64,000 bases of DNA. Origin: Thalassolituus hydrocarboniclasticus. GTDB taxonomy: Bacteria > Pseudomonadota > Gammaproteobacteria > Pseudomonadales > Oceanobacteraceae. The DNA is taken from NCBI RefSeq assembly GCF_025345565.1, contig NZ_CP054475.1, forward strand, positions 2,262,448-2,326,447, given 5' to 3'. The notes under the pieces were generated by a model, which had not been told where the DNA came from, did not search any database, and saw only the letters and a list, made by a program, of their open reading frames with translations. Shown piece by piece: positions 17,381-26,677 of this stretch; the first letter of the stretch is position 1; every line of letters starts with the position of its first letter. A program made the translations under genes and the position numbers.

Positions 17381-18039
17381 TTGAACCGCTGTCGCTGCTG
17401 ACCGCCTTCCTGCTGGGCCTGTTTGGCTCCAGCCACTGCCTGGTGATGTGCGGCGGTATCGCCGCCGCTATGGGTAGCCAGGCCGGGACGCAGCGTGTCC
17501 GTGTCACCCTGCTGTTTAACGGCGGCCGGATTCTGAGTTACAGCATTGCCGGTCTGCTTGTTGCCAGCGCGGGCCTGTGGTTACAGAGCCAGCATCAGTG
17601 GCTGATGCTGGCGCTGCGCAGCCTGGCCGCGCTGATGCTGATTCTGATGGGTCTGTATATCGCCCGCTGGTCACTGCTGCTGACCCGTATTGAACAGCTG
17701 GGACAGGGCATCTGGAAATACCTGCAACCTCTGACCCGCCGCTTTATGCAATCCCCGCGTGCGCTCGACCGTTTCTGGCTGGGCATGCTCTGGGGGTGGT
17801 TGCCCTGCGGCCTGATTTACAGCACGTTAAGCTGGGTGGCAGCCAATGGCCAGCCGTTACTGGGGGCCGCCGCGATGTTCGCCTTTGGTCTGGGTACCCT
17901 GCCGGCGTTGTTTGCCAGCACACTGGCGGCCAGCGTACTGACCCCTTTATTAAGCAACCAGCACGTGCGTCAGCTTGCCGGTACACTGCTGATCGTCTTC
18001 GGACTGTGGACTGCACTATCGGTCTGGTTGCTTTCTTGA
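17377..18039 (+). CDS. SafE/TauE-UreH-like membrane protein
   Basis: 220 residues, six or so membrane helices. GLFGSSHCLVMCGGIAAAMG near the N-terminus and LGMLWGWLPCGLIYSTLSWVAANG in the middle are the paired motifs of the UreH-like/TauE-SafE group (cytochrome biogenesis protein-like). The gene overlaps ccoS by four bases (ATGA), a very common arrangement in gammaproteobacteria. The conserved Cys and His suggest metal (copper or nickel) transport for oxidase assembly rather than sulfite export. That is inference. Confidence 0.85.
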   Translation: MIEPLSLLTAFLLGLFGSSHCLVMCGGIAAAMGSQAGTQRVRVTLLFNGGRILSYSIAGLLVASAGLWLQSQHQWLMLALRSLAALMLILMGLYIARWSLLLTRIEQLGQGIWKYLQPLTRRFMQSPRALDRFWLGMLWGWLPCGLIYSTLSWVAANGQPLLGAAAMFAFGLGTLPALFASTLAASVLTPLLSNQHVRQLAGTLLIVFGLWTALSVWLLS

Positions 18040-18090
18040 CAGATCGCACGCTAATGCCGAACATAGCCGCAACTGCTGCACTTGTTACAT

Positions 18091-18106
18091 ACTCCGTATA
18101 TGGAGT
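18091..18106. promoter_or_regulatory. Palindrome in front of anr
   Basis: ACTCC-GTATAT-GGAGT, a 16-base palindrome 19 bp before the anr start, preceded by CTTGTTACAT. It is not an Anr/FNR site. It may be an operator or part of the -10 region; the sequence alone does not decide. Confidence 0.3.
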
Positions 18107-18124
18107 TTCACTCAGGAATCAGTC

Positions 18125-18892
18125 ATGAAAACGACACATGCTGCGCCTGCTCCACTGCGGGGCACTCAACCACACTGTCAGACCTGCTCACTGAATGCGC
18201 TTTGTCTGCCATTGTCTCTGAACGATTCCGATATGGAGCGCCTCGACGATATCATCCGTCGCGGCCGTCCGATTCAGAAAGGCCAGCTGTTATTCCAGCA
18301 GGGCGAGCCTTTCCAGTCTGTATTTGCCGTGCGTACCGGCGCGCTGAAAACCTACACTCTGGCCAGTAATGGCGAAGAACAGATTACCGGTTTCCACCTG
18401 GCCTCTGAGCTGGTCGGCCTGGCCGGCTACGATAACGGCAACTACCCGTTAACCGCCAAAGCACTGGAAACCACCACCGTCTGTGAAATTCCGCTGCAGC
18501 AACTCGACAGTCTGGCCGATGATCTGCCGGATCTGCGTAAGCAGCTGATGCGCACGATGGGCACCGAAATCCGTCATGATCAGAACATGATGCTGCTGCT
18601 CAGCAAGAAGAACGCCGAAGAGCGCGTAGCTTCCTTCCTGATTGATATTTCCCAGCGCTATTCACGTCGTGGTTTCTCGGCCAGTCATTTCCGTCTGCCG
18701 ATGTCGCGGGTCGATATCAGTAACTATCTGGGCCTGGCGGTTGAAACCATCAGCCGCGTGTTTACCCGCTTCCAGAAAAACGGGCTGATCGAAACCCAGG
18801 GCAAAGAAGTGATCCTGCAGGACGCCGATATGCTGTATGAACTGGCGGGCCTGAATACCGAAAAAGAGTGTGCTGCTCACCCGCAAGAGTAA
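18125..18892 (+). CDS. anr: Oxygen-sensing regulator of the CRP/FNR family
   Basis: 255 residues. Cys18, Cys21 and Cys27 (CQTCSLNALC) with Cys120 (TTVCEIP) give the four ligands of the oxygen-labile [4Fe-4S] cluster. A cyclic-nucleotide-binding-like barrel (GQLLFQQGEPFQSVFAVRTGALKTY) is followed by a helix-turn-helix whose recognition helix VETISRVFTRF carries the E..SR of FNR, predicting TTGAT-N4-ATCAA as target. It lies next to the cbb3 assembly genes and ttcA, the usual neighbourhood of Anr. A perfect target is present in front of ompW in this window. Confidence 0.95.
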   Translation: MKTTHAAPAPLRGTQPHCQTCSLNALCLPLSLNDSDMERLDDIIRRGRPIQKGQLLFQQGEPFQSVFAVRTGALKTYTLASNGEEQITGFHLASELVGLAGYDNGNYPLTAKALETTTVCEIPLQQLDSLADDLPDLRKQLMRTMGTEIRHDQNMMLLLSKKNAEERVASFLIDISQRYSRRGFSASHFRLPMSRVDISNYLGLAVETISRVFTRFQKNGLIETQGKEVILQDADMLYELAGLNTEKECAAHPQE

Positions 18893-18920
18893 GTGCCGGA
18901 GCAGGCACAGCAAAAAAGCT

Positions 18921-18949
18921 AAAAAACCGGCCTCTGGCCGGTTTTTTTA
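18921..18949 (+). terminator. Terminator after anr
   Basis: AAAAAACCGGCC-TCT-GGCCGGTTTTTTT: a perfect stem with flanking A and T runs, 28 bp after the anr stop. Confidence 0.9.
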
Positions 18950-19147
18950 TGCCCGCCTGCTGACCCGACGCCCTCTGGTACGGGAAATGCTTTCACCAGA
19001 ATAAAGGCTGAACCGTTGTGGTTTTTCTGGCGCCGGTTTCCAAACGCTCTATTGGCAATTGGTATAAAACCGCAGCAGATAAAATAATCTGATCTAAGAT
19101 TGCAGAAACAACGTCATTCAGCCGATATGACGTATATGGAGGTGACT

Positions 19148-19642
19148 ATGGGCATCTGCGCAAACGAACTGACCCGCTGGGTCATCCAGCCAACCCTGCA
19201 ACGCATCGGCGTAACCAATCCGATGGCTTCTGCCCTGCTGCTGGCAACTGCGGCTCAGGAATCGGCTCTTGGCTCGCACCTCAAAGCCGCCGGTCAACGG
19301 GCGCTGGGCATTTACCGCATTCACAGTCTGACCCACCGACATGTATGGGACGCTTATCTGGCGCAACAGCCGGAACTGGCCAGCACCGTGCGCGGCCTGG
19401 CCAGCCAGCATGATTTTCTCAGTCATCCTCACGCTGAGCTGACCACTAATCTGTCTTATGCCACCGCTATTGCCTGGTTTATCTACGCCCGCAATGAGGA
19501 TTTTGTTCTTCCTGCGGATGCCACCCCAGAGCAGCTCGCACGTTTATGGAAGCGTTTTTACCATCCGCGCAGCGGCGTCAGCATTGAAGAGTTCTGCGCC
19601 AGTTTCGGCGCCGCCACCGCCCTGCTCGACCGTGCAGCCTGA
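19148..19642 (+). CDS. Small protein with a possible lysozyme-like fold
   Basis: 164 residues from ATG 19148, chosen because GGAGGTGA lies at the right distance; the frame is open back to 19100. MGICANELTRWVIQPTLQRIGVTNPMASALLLATAAQESALGSHL followed by ALGIYRIHSLTHRHVWD resembles proteins in phage and proteobacterial genomes with a transglycosylase-like ESxLG motif and a G-I/L-x-x-I/M box. The Glu in QESALG would be the catalytic residue. No signal peptide is seen. It stands alone between anr and ttcA. Function is not assigned; the fold suggestion is weak. Confidence 0.6.
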   Translation: MGICANELTRWVIQPTLQRIGVTNPMASALLLATAAQESALGSHLKAAGQRALGIYRIHSLTHRHVWDAYLAQQPELASTVRGLASQHDFLSHPHAELTTNLSYATAIAWFIYARNEDFVLPADATPEQLARLWKRFYHPRSGVSIEEFCASFGAATALLDRAA

Positions 19643-19764
19643 GCAGGCTCACGGTCCTGAAAACGCCTGAATACCTCTCCTTTTTAACTGCCTGACCTGT
19701 GCAGGCGGTTCCTTCACCCGGTGCATTCTGCTATAAAGCGGGCGCAATTATTCAGGGTGTTTTT

Positions 19765-20616
19765 ATGATCGAATCCGCTGCCGAGCGCAAAGAGCAACTC
19801 GAGTTCAACAAACTGCAGAAGCGCCTGCGCCGTAATGTCGGCAAGGCCATCGAAGACTACCGCATGATCGAAGACGGCGATAAGGTCATGGTTTGCCTGT
19901 CCGGCGGTAAAGATTCGTACACCATGCTCGACATTCTGTTAAGCCTGCAGAAAAGCGCACCGATTCACTTTGATATCGTGGCGGTGAATATGGATCAGAA
20001 GCAGCCCGGATTTCCTGAACATGTGTTGCCGGAATACCTGAGCAAACTGGGCATTGAGTATCACATCGTTGAGAAAGATACCTACAGCGTGGTGAAAGAG
20101 ATCATTCCGGAAGGTAAAACCACCTGCAGTCTGTGCTCACGCCTGCGTCGCGGCACCCTGTACGGCTTTGCCGAAAGCATCGGTGCGAACAAAATTGCCC
20201 TTGGTCATCACCGCGACGACATTATCGAAACCCTGTTCCTCAATATGTTCCATGGCGGCAAACTCAAGGCTATGCCACCGAAACTGCTGAGCGATGATAA
20301 GAAACACGTGCTGATCCGCCCGCTGGCTTATTGCAAAGAAAAAGACATCGAGAAATTTTCCCAGGCACGGGGCTTCCCGATCATTCCGTGCAACCTCTGT
20401 GGCTCACAGGAAAACCTGCAGCGTCAGAACATCAAGATGATGCTGGAGCAGTGGGACAGAGAACAGCCGGGACGCAGTGAGAATATCTTTGCCGCTATCT
20501 GTAATGTGGCGCCGTCACAATTGGGTGATACGCAGTTGTTTGATTTTGTCACCCTGCAGGATAAGCAGGACAAAGGTCATCTGTTTACCCGTCTGGATGT
20601 GGTTCAGATCGACTGA
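19765..20616 (+). CDS. ttcA: tRNA 2-thiocytidine(32) synthetase
   Basis: 283 residues from ATG 19765; the upstream extension to 19699 lacks similarity. PP-loop SGGKDS at residues 46-51, Cys121 and Cys124 in [12 protein letters not shown] as part of the iron-sulfur site, [20 protein letters not shown] and [13 protein letters not shown] near the end. TtcA thiolates cytidine 32 of some tRNAs, using ATP. The location after anr is conserved in many Pseudomonas-like genomes. Confidence 0.96.
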   Translation: MIESAAERKEQLEFNKLQKRLRRNVGKAIEDYRMIEDGDKVMVCLSGGKDSYTMLDILLSLQKSAPIHFDIVAVNMDQKQPGFPEHVLPEYLSKLGIEYHIVEKDTYSVVKEIIPEGKTTCSLCSRLRRGTLYGFAESIGANKIALGHHRDDIIETLFLNMFHGGKLKAMPPKLLSDDKKHVLIRPLAYCKEKDIEKFSQARGFPIIPCNLCGSQENLQRQNIKMMLEQWDREQPGRSENIFAAICNVAPSQLGDTQLFDFVTLQDKQDKGHLFTRLDVVQID

Positions 20617-20648
20617 TCTGACTGCTCTTTTTGGCTGGCAAAAGAAAA

Positions 20649-20668
20649 GGCGGTCATAAACCGCCTTG
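20649..20668 (-). terminator. Hairpin at the shared end of ttcA and the convergent gene
   Basis: GGCGGT-TTATG-ACCGCC on the minus strand followed by TTTTCTTTT, overlapping the stop codon of the leftward gene. It is a short but plausible terminator for leftward transcription and may stop ttcA transcripts too. Confidence 0.5.
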
Positions 20669-21148
20669 CAACATGCTGGTGACCAGCAGCTGATAATCCC
20701 CCGGCCCTTTCACAATAAACTCCATCTTATAACGCCGGTCGGTAATGATGGACTCCGCCAGCGCTGTCAGGTGACAGGCCGCACTGCTGAGTTCCGGCTG
20801 CGGCATTTGCAGACGGACCTGATACTGCTCTTCCAGCTCTTTTACCCGTACCGTTGAAATGGCCTGGGTTTCACTGCCGGCAATGCCTTTGCGGATCCAT
20901 TGCAGATAAATACCGTGCGGGCCTTTGAAATTAGTACGGACAACGCGGATATAACCCTCACCGGCTTCCGATTTCCATGGGCAGACCCGCTGCACCTGAT
21001 CAATCCAGACCGGCATTTTATAAACGCCGGCAAAGGGCCAGGTTTCACCTTCGGCGTCTGGCTGGTTATTGATCTCTGCGTCGGCGGCCAGAGCTGTATA
21101 CGTCAGACAAACCGACAGCAAAGCCGTCATCATGCGTGCTGATCTCAT
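20654..21148 (-). CDS. Hypothetical secreted protein
   Basis: 164 residues. MRSARMMTALLSVCLTYTALA is a signal peptide. The mature part has no family I recognise; it contains two Cys (VCPW, AACHL) that could pair in the periplasm and alternating strands such as YIRVVRTNFKGPHGIYLQW and YKMEFIVKGPGDYQLLV. It is monocistronic and convergent to ttcA. Confidence 0.7.
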   Translation of the reverse strand: MRSARMMTALLSVCLTYTALAADAEINNQPDAEGETWPFAGVYKMPVWIDQVQRVCPWKSEAGEGYIRVVRTNFKGPHGIYLQWIRKGIAGSETQAISTVRVKELEEQYQVRLQMPQPELSSAACHLTALAESIITDRRYKMEFIVKGPGDYQLLVTSMLQGGL

Positions 21149-21213
21149 AATGATCCTCCTGCCATTAAGCCTAGCAGAGGTCTGCGCCAGCGCTTGTTGT
21201 GGTCATTTGCCTG

Positions 21214-21762
21214 TCAGGCCGAAAATACCGCCTGATTACTGCCGCCGGCATCCCATGCAGGACGCTGATAACACACGCTAAGGATGTAAAAGGTTTCCTC
21301 TCCTTTCGGCAGGCGCACGGTCACTTCATCATCGACCCGCTTACCCAGTAAGCCTCGTGCCAGCGGCGCATCAACGCTGATATAGCCGCGCTTGAGGTCA
21401 ATTTCATCCTCGCCCACCAGACGGTAGCGATGGATTTCACCGTCATCGTCTTCAAGCTCCAGCCAGGCACCGAAAAAAACTTTCTGCGGATCGGCCGGCA
21501 GCCGGTCAACCACCGTCAGAATCTCCAGACGCTTCAGCAGGAAACGGACGCGACTGTCGATCTGGCGTAATCGGCGTTTACCGTAGATGTATTCGGCATT
21601 TTCAGAGCGGTCACCGAGCTTGGCAGCATCAGAGACCTCCTGCGTCACTTTCGGACGCTCAGTGCGCCACAGGTAATCGTATTCCCGGCGTAAGGCCTGC
21701 TCCCCCTCAGGGGTTATCAGATGGCTGCGTTTCGGCAGCGGCTTTTTTTCCTGTTCACTCAT
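21214..21762 (-). CDS. greB: Transcription elongation factor GreB
   Basis: 182 residues. N-terminal coiled coil with the GreB signature GDRSENAEYIYGKRRLRQIDSRVRFL (acidic tip E-N-A-E), then the FKBP-like C-terminal domain (IHRYRLVGEDEIDLKRGYISVDAPLARGLLGKRVDDEVTV). It rescues backtracked RNA polymerase by stimulating transcript cleavage. About 25 residues longer than E. coli GreB, mostly at the C-terminus. Confidence 0.95.
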   Translation of the reverse strand: MSEQEKKPLPKRSHLITPEGEQALRREYDYLWRTERPKVTQEVSDAAKLGDRSENAEYIYGKRRLRQIDSRVRFLLKRLEILTVVDRLPADPQKVFFGAWLELEDDDGEIHRYRLVGEDEIDLKRGYISVDAPLARGLLGKRVDDEVTVRLPKGEETFYILSVCYQRPAWDAGGSNQAVFSA

Positions 21763-21898
21763 ACCTTGGCCCGTATAAAAATTTCATATATCCGCAACAG
21801 AGTCGTGGCAGGCTGCAATAACGGCGCTGCGGCAGCACAGAGACAGCTGCCTGACGAACCGGTTAATTCCGGCATAAAAAACCGGGTGATGGCACAGC

Positions 21899-22165
21899 AT
21901 GATCAGACGCAGCGTTAAAATGGTGACCGGTGTTCTGCTGTTGCTGCTGGGCATTATTATTACGCCAATGCCGATTCCCCTTGGCATTATCCTGATCATC
22001 CTTGGTCTGTCTATGCTGGTATCGACGATCCCCAGGGTGCGCACATTTCTGCAGTTTCTGCGCCGGCGCTACCGCGTGTTTTCGCACAAACTGAACAGCA
22101 TCAAACACCGCCTGCCTGCATTCGCCCGCCAGCTGATTGAAGATACCGATCCTGACCAGCCCTGA
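21899..22165 (+). CDS. Small membrane protein, PGPGW-like
   Basis: 88 residues. A basic start (MIRRSVKM), one hairpin or long helix VTGVLLLLLGIIITPMPIPLGIILIILGLSML, and a basic cytoplasmic tail. The proline-containing turn between two hydrophobic halves resembles the PGPGW transmembrane family. Start 21899 lacks a strong ribosome site. Role unknown. Confidence 0.65.
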   Translation: MIRRSVKMVTGVLLLLLGIIITPMPIPLGIILIILGLSMLVSTIPRVRTFLQFLRRRYRVFSHKLNSIKHRLPAFARQLIEDTDPDQP

Positions 22166-22215
22166 GCAGCCCACTATAAAGCCCCCAATAAAGCCCTCTG
22201 TGCTAGCATAAGAGC

Positions 22216-22836
22216 ATGAACTCAGATGCCCTCTCTCCTCTGGCGGCCAGTGACAGCGCCACCGATGACTTCGCTCCTCTGCTCGAACTGCTGAACCTGT
22301 ATCTGGCCGACGGCCAGAGCCACACTGAATACGATGTGCTGTGCTGGCTGCAGGCGCCCGAACAGGGAGTCTTCCGCGCCGATGCCCTGCGCGATTCACT
22401 CACCATGTTTCGCAGCCATTTTATTCTGATGCATTGCCTCTACCGCCTGCAGCAGCAATGGGCTGCTGAACAAACTGCCCTGCTGGACATCAGCGCACTC
22501 AGAATTTGCCGCTCACCCTGGCCAGATAACGCCCACAACCGTGGACTGACAGAACATAGTCCGCTGGCACAGTATTACCTCGACCTCAGCCAGCTGAATA
22601 CCGCTCAGGAAGAGGTGGATGATCTGCTGCGCAGCTTCTGGCAGAAGATGCTGCAGCCGGAACAGGAGGATCAGGACATTGCTGAACTGGAACTCAGTAA
22701 GCCCGTGACAGGGGCAGAGATTCGATTACAATATCGTCGCCTGGCGATGCAACACCATCCCGACCGCGGCGGTGATGAAAACCGCTTCCGCACCATTCAG
22801 GCTGCCTTTCAACGACTCAAGCACCGGTATTCATGA
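22216..22836 (+). CDS. DnaJ-related protein with C-terminal J domain
   Basis: 206 residues. The first 120 or so residues match the DNAJ-related N-terminal domain (FAPLLELLNLYLADGQSHTEYDVLCWLQAPEQGVF). The last 60 are a J domain with the HPD motif in MQHHPDRGGDENRFRTIQAAFQRL, which stimulates Hsp70 ATPase. It overlaps the next gene by four bases. An accessory co-chaperone; the client is unknown. Confidence 0.85.
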   Translation: MNSDALSPLAASDSATDDFAPLLELLNLYLADGQSHTEYDVLCWLQAPEQGVFRADALRDSLTMFRSHFILMHCLYRLQQQWAAEQTALLDISALRICRSPWPDNAHNRGLTEHSPLAQYYLDLSQLNTAQEEVDDLLRSFWQKMLQPEQEDQDIAELELSKPVTGAEIRLQYRRLAMQHHPDRGGDENRFRTIQAAFQRLKHRYS

Positions 22837-23876
22837 TTAAATTTTCTTTTCCGCTCATTCTCTTCACGCTGCTTTTCTCTGCCTCGGTACGCGCTCAGCT
22901 GGTGATACTGCAATATCACCATGTGTCGACCGACACTCCCGCGTCGACCAGTATCAGTCCGGAAGGTTTTGCCAGCCATCTGCAGTTGCTGGAGCAGGAA
23001 AATATGCATGTGATTGATCTTGGCCAGGCGCTGGCCAAGATTCGCGCAGGTGAGTCCTTACCGGAAAAATCCGTCGCCATTACTTTCGATGATGCCTACC
23101 GCTCGGTGTATGAAAACGCTTATCCATTGCTGAAACAGCGTCAGTGGCCGTTTACCGTATTTGTAAATACCAATGCCGTAGATGAACAGCATGGCGTAGT
23201 GATGGACTGGCAGCAGCTGAAAGAACTGCAGGATAACGGCGCTCTGATTGCCAACCACAGTGCGGATCATCCTTATCTGATTGAGCGCCCGGATGGCATG
23301 ACACTGGATGCCTGGCTGACACAGGAAGTGGCCAAGCCGGAAGCGCGTCTGCAAAAAGAGCTGGGCACCAGTCATAAACTGCTGGCCTACCCTTATGGCG
23401 AATTTGATCTGGAGATTATCGATTGGCTGGCAGCGAACGGTTACCTTGCTTTTGGTCAGCAATCCGGACCGGTAGGCCCCATGTCTCATCCGCAGGCTCT
23501 GCCGCGCTTCCCGGCCTCCGGTATTTATGCCAACGTCAAAACTCTGAAAACCAAGCTGTATACCCTTGCCCTGCCGGTGCCGCCAACCCAGCTGATCGAA
23601 CCCGTGCTGGCCGCAGAGAATCCGCCAACCCTGGCCATTCATTTCCCAGAAGTGGATTTGCGTCCGCGCCAGATCCAGTGTTTTGCCAGCGGTGAAGGCG
23701 CAATCAGCACACAAACCGAAGCAACCAATGGCATGGTCAATCTGGTTGCCCGTGCAGAAAAAGCGATCCGCGGTGGCCGCAGCCGTTACAACTGTACCGC
23801 CCCCAGCGTACGTCATCCGGGCTGGTATTACTGGTATTCGCAGTTATGGATTAACAGCGCAGTGAAATCGCGCTGA
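22833..23876 (+). CDS. Secreted polysaccharide deacetylase
   Basis: 347 residues. Signal peptide MIKFSFPLILFTLLFSASVRA; NodB domain with LQYHHVSTD, AITFDDAYRSVYENAYPLL (metal-binding Asp pair), ANHSADHPYL (second metal site, H-x3-H) and LAYPYGEFDLEI. It is a PgaB/ICA-like N-deacetylase acting on an extracytoplasmic polysaccharide. The C-terminal 100 residues, ending in SRYNCTAPSVRHPGWYYWYSQLWI, form an extra domain of unknown role. Translationally coupled to the DnaJ-related gene. Confidence 0.88.
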   Translation: MIKFSFPLILFTLLFSASVRAQLVILQYHHVSTDTPASTSISPEGFASHLQLLEQENMHVIDLGQALAKIRAGESLPEKSVAITFDDAYRSVYENAYPLLKQRQWPFTVFVNTNAVDEQHGVVMDWQQLKELQDNGALIANHSADHPYLIERPDGMTLDAWLTQEVAKPEARLQKELGTSHKLLAYPYGEFDLEIIDWLAANGYLAFGQQSGPVGPMSHPQALPRFPASGIYANVKTLKTKLYTLALPVPPTQLIEPVLAAENPPTLAIHFPEVDLRPRQIQCFASGEGAISTQTEATNGMVNLVARAEKAIRGGRSRYNCTAPSVRHPGWYYWYSQLWINSAVKSR

Positions 23877-23882
23877 CAGGCC

Positions 23883-24581
23883 CTAGAGCAAACGGCGCGA
23901 CAACTGATTTAACAGTTGCTCGCGTTGCTTCCAGTCCGGCAGACACTGAGTCATCAGCGCTTTAAAGCCCGCGCCATGATCAAAGTGGCGCAGATGACAC
24001 AACTCATGCACCACCACCAACTCCATCAGCTCCGTTGGCAGCTGCATTAACGCCAGACTCAGATTGATATAACCGCGCTGCGACAGACTGCCCCAGCGGG
24101 TACGCATCTTTTTAATGCGCAGCTGCGGGCGGCGCACATCAAACTGGCTGAAGAACGGCCACCAGCGTTCGATCATCTGCGGATATTCATGCCGTGCCTG
24201 CCCGCGCAGCCAGTTATCCAGTGCCTGCTGCGTCTGCGCCGGCGTCCAGCCCTCGGGTACCCAGACCGCCTGTTCGGCGACCATAAACTCATCCAGCGCA
24301 CTGCTTTTAAACGGTAATTCGCGCCCGCGGATCAGGACACTTTGCCGGGCTTCCTGCTGTCGTGCCAGCACCTCGCTGCGACGCTTCAGCAGCCAGTCAT
24401 GATTGGCATTCACAAACGCCAGCACCTCCGCCTTCGGATAACCCAGCGGGATGCGCAGATCTACCTCACCCTCGGCATTCACCAGCATACGCATGCTCTT
24501 ACGCCGCATCGCTGAGAGATGTACAGCGACCTGCTCGCCGCCAACAGTCAGCCAGAATTGTTGTTTGTAAGATTTCCGCAC
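23883..24581 (-). CDS. M48-like metalloprotease, YgjP/DUF45 family
   Basis: 232 residues. The zinc site is VVHELCHLRHFDHGAGFKALM (HExxH plus a third His), preceded by the family block MRTRWGSLSQRGYINLSLALMQLP. The N-terminal half has LRIPLGYPKAEVLAFVNANHDWL. Cytoplasmic, without a signal peptide. The substrate is not known. Convergent with the deacetylase, with only six bases between stops. Confidence 0.9.
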   Translation of the reverse strand: MRKSYKQQFWLTVGGEQVAVHLSAMRRKSMRMLVNAEGEVDLRIPLGYPKAEVLAFVNANHDWLLKRRSEVLARQQEARQSVLIRGRELPFKSSALDEFMVAEQAVWVPEGWTPAQTQQALDNWLRGQARHEYPQMIERWWPFFSQFDVRRPQLRIKKMRTRWGSLSQRGYINLSLALMQLPTELMELVVVHELCHLRHFDHGAGFKALMTQCLPDWKQREQLLNQLSRRLL

Positions 24582-24625
24582 GGTCTCAAGCCTGTTAGGA
24601 TTAGCGCCAAATTCAGGAGTAGCGT

Positions 24626-25201
24626 ATGTCCGACCTCAATAGTATCCCATCCCTTAATGAAGACGAACTGGAAACCCTGGGCGTACTGCTCGAAGACGAA
24701 GCCGAACGCCAGGACAGTTTCGATTTTTTCGCCGTACACGGCCTGATTACCGCGTTAATCGCAGGCCCGGTAGAGTTCAGTGTTCAACAGGTGTGGGACT
24801 GCGCCTTTGATGAACAGCTGGGTTTCAGCAAAGCGGAGAAAGAACAGGTAAATGCCCTGTTCCTGAAGCTCGCTAAAGAGATTCAGGCATGGCTCGACTC
24901 CGGCCAGGATTTCCCGGTTCCGGCCGACCTGACACTGGTTGACGAAGAAGAAGAGCCACCACTGGAAAGCTGGGCCATGGGCTTTATGACCGGTGTCCTG
25001 CTGCAGGAAGAACAGTGGTACGCGCGCGATGAAGAAACCGTTGCCCAGCACCTGTTCCCGATCATGTATGCCTCGGGTCTGTTTATGGACGAGCCGGAAA
25101 TGGAAGACATCGACGACGACATCGACCTGTCGAATCAGATGTGCAGCAATATTCCTGCGGCCGTTGTTGAGCTGTATCTGCTGCTGCACGCCGAGAATTA
25201 A
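24626..25201 (+). CDS. UPF0149 (YecA/YgfB-like) family protein
   Basis: 191 residues, strongly acidic and alpha-helical: LNSIPSLNEDELETLGVLLEDEAERQDSFDFFAVHGLITALIAGP is the family start, and ESWAMGFMTGVLLQEEQWY follows in the middle. It lacks the C-terminal SEC-C zinc motif found in longer YecA proteins. Function unknown. Followed by a strong terminator. Confidence 0.85.
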   Translation: MSDLNSIPSLNEDELETLGVLLEDEAERQDSFDFFAVHGLITALIAGPVEFSVQQVWDCAFDEQLGFSKAEKEQVNALFLKLAKEIQAWLDSGQDFPVPADLTLVDEEEEPPLESWAMGFMTGVLLQEEQWYARDEETVAQHLFPIMYASGLFMDEPEMEDIDDDIDLSNQMCSNIPAAVVELYLLLHAEN

Positions 25202-25223
25202 TCCGGCGCTCAAGAGCAGGTAT

Positions 25224-25254
25224 AAAAAAGCCCGGATTTAACCGGGCTTTTTTT
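25224..25254 (+). terminator. Bidirectional terminator after the UPF0149 gene
   Basis: AAAAAAGCCCGG-ATTTAA-CCGGGCTTTTTTT between two convergent genes (stops at 25201 and 25277). Confidence 0.9.
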
Positions 25255-25276
25255 ATGTGTCTGAATAACCAGGGCA

Positions 25277-26641
25277 TCAGGCACCGGCTTTACGCACCCA
25301 GACTTCCACCCGGCGGTTTTTATTACGTCCTTCCATACCATTAACGGAAGCAACCGGCAGGTTTTCACCGTAACCAACGGAATTTTTCGGATAAATACCG
25401 TAACGTACCAGCTCACGACGTACGGCCATTGCGCGCAATTTGGACAATAATTGCGACCGTTTTTCGGTTTTCTTTTTATCACCAAAACCAATCAGCACAA
25501 CTTCAGCCGAACCGTTAGCGTGCAGAAAATCAGCCAGACGCTCCAGATCCTTCAGGGCTTTGTTATCCAGCTTGGCACTGCCTTCCTGAAAGCGGAAGTT
25601 AATGGTCAGACGCTTGGCATCGGAAGTCAGCTGACGGAAATCTTCAGGCAATTCATCGTAAAACTCCGGAATAACGGCTTTTAATTCCTGTGAAATAAAG
25701 CCGGTATCGGCAACGATTTTCTGGCCTGCATCCTGTAACGCGAAATCAATAAATTCTTTTACATACTCATTAGCAGGTTCGTCGTCGGTGTACATAAAGA
25801 GACGACGTGCCAGAGCATAGTCTTCAGTTGCTACCGTCAGTTTATTCGGCAGTAACGACTTAGCGCTGCCATCGGATACCGACAAAAGGCGTGCTGAGCG
25901 CACGGAAGACAGCCCGACAAAACCAATACCGGCGGCATCTGCTGCAACCCGATCGGATAATTCTGCGTTGGATTCAAAGCGTTCGGCACCGGCGAGTAAC
26001 GTACGGTCGCCTAATACCATGCCGCTGAAGCTGTCCCAGGTGCCGGACTTGTCATCACGGGCATACACATGAATCGGGCCGGGTTTACCACCGACCTCTG
26101 ACCAGTCGCTGTAACCGCCGGAAAATATTTCCGCAATTTCTTCAACGCTCAGATCGCTGACCGGATTATCGGGATGAACAATAATTGCCAGGCCGTCAAT
26201 ACCAATAATATGCTCGCTGCCCGGGCTGCGCATATTCGCCAGCGGCTGCAGCAGGTTGAATTCTTTATCTTTAATCGGGCGGGATGCCGCAGCAATATCG
26301 GCACGGCCTGCTGCCAGGCCTTTAAAACCGGTACCGGAGCCGTGTGCTGCAATTTTTACCGTTACACGGGTACGGGTCGCCGGGTAAAAACCGCTGACGT
26401 CGACCTCATTTTCAATGCCTGAGTTTTGCACCTCAATATTTTCAGCGCCCTTTTCCTGCAACCAGGCTTTTACCAGATTAGGGGCAAGTTCGGCACCGAT
26501 GGTGTTCGACCCCTGTACAGAGAAAAGGTTAATTTCACCATCAACAGGTAACCCTGTAAAAGGAGCAACCTGCCCGGCATTAACCGCTGCAGCAAAAATA
26601 AAAGTCAGTACTGAAAGAGAGAAATTGCGCCAGAAATTCAT
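25277..26641 (-). CDS. Phosphate-binding (PstS-like) and OmpA domain fusion protein
   Basis: 454 residues from the ATG at 26641. The frame is open to 26707, but that part overlaps the Pho box, so the shorter start is right. Signal peptide to VNAG; PstS-like binding domain (FSVQGSNTIGAELAPNLVKAWL, AAHGSGTGFKGLAAGRADIAAASRPI, VYARDDKSGTWDSF) and a C-terminal OmpA peptidoglycan-binding domain (LDNKALKDLERLADFLHANG, VGYGENLPVASVNGMEGRNKNRRVEVWV). It probably holds phosphate in the periplasm while tethered to the wall. No transporter genes are adjacent. Regulation by PhoB is indicated by the upstream site. Confidence 0.88.
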   Translation of the reverse strand: MNFWRNFSLSVLTFIFAAAVNAGQVAPFTGLPVDGEINLFSVQGSNTIGAELAPNLVKAWLQEKGAENIEVQNSGIENEVDVSGFYPATRTRVTVKIAAHGSGTGFKGLAAGRADIAAASRPIKDKEFNLLQPLANMRSPGSEHIIGIDGLAIIVHPDNPVSDLSVEEIAEIFSGGYSDWSEVGGKPGPIHVYARDDKSGTWDSFSGMVLGDRTLLAGAERFESNAELSDRVAADAAGIGFVGLSSVRSARLLSVSDGSAKSLLPNKLTVATEDYALARRLFMYTDDEPANEYVKEFIDFALQDAGQKIVADTGFISQELKAVIPEFYDELPEDFRQLTSDAKRLTINFRFQEGSAKLDNKALKDLERLADFLHANGSAEVVLIGFGDKKKTEKRSQLLSKLRAMAVRRELVRYGIYPKNSVGYGENLPVASVNGMEGRNKNRRVEVWVRKAGA

Positions 26642-26677
26642 AGGAGTTACTTCTGAGTTTAAATTTGGGCGCGATTG

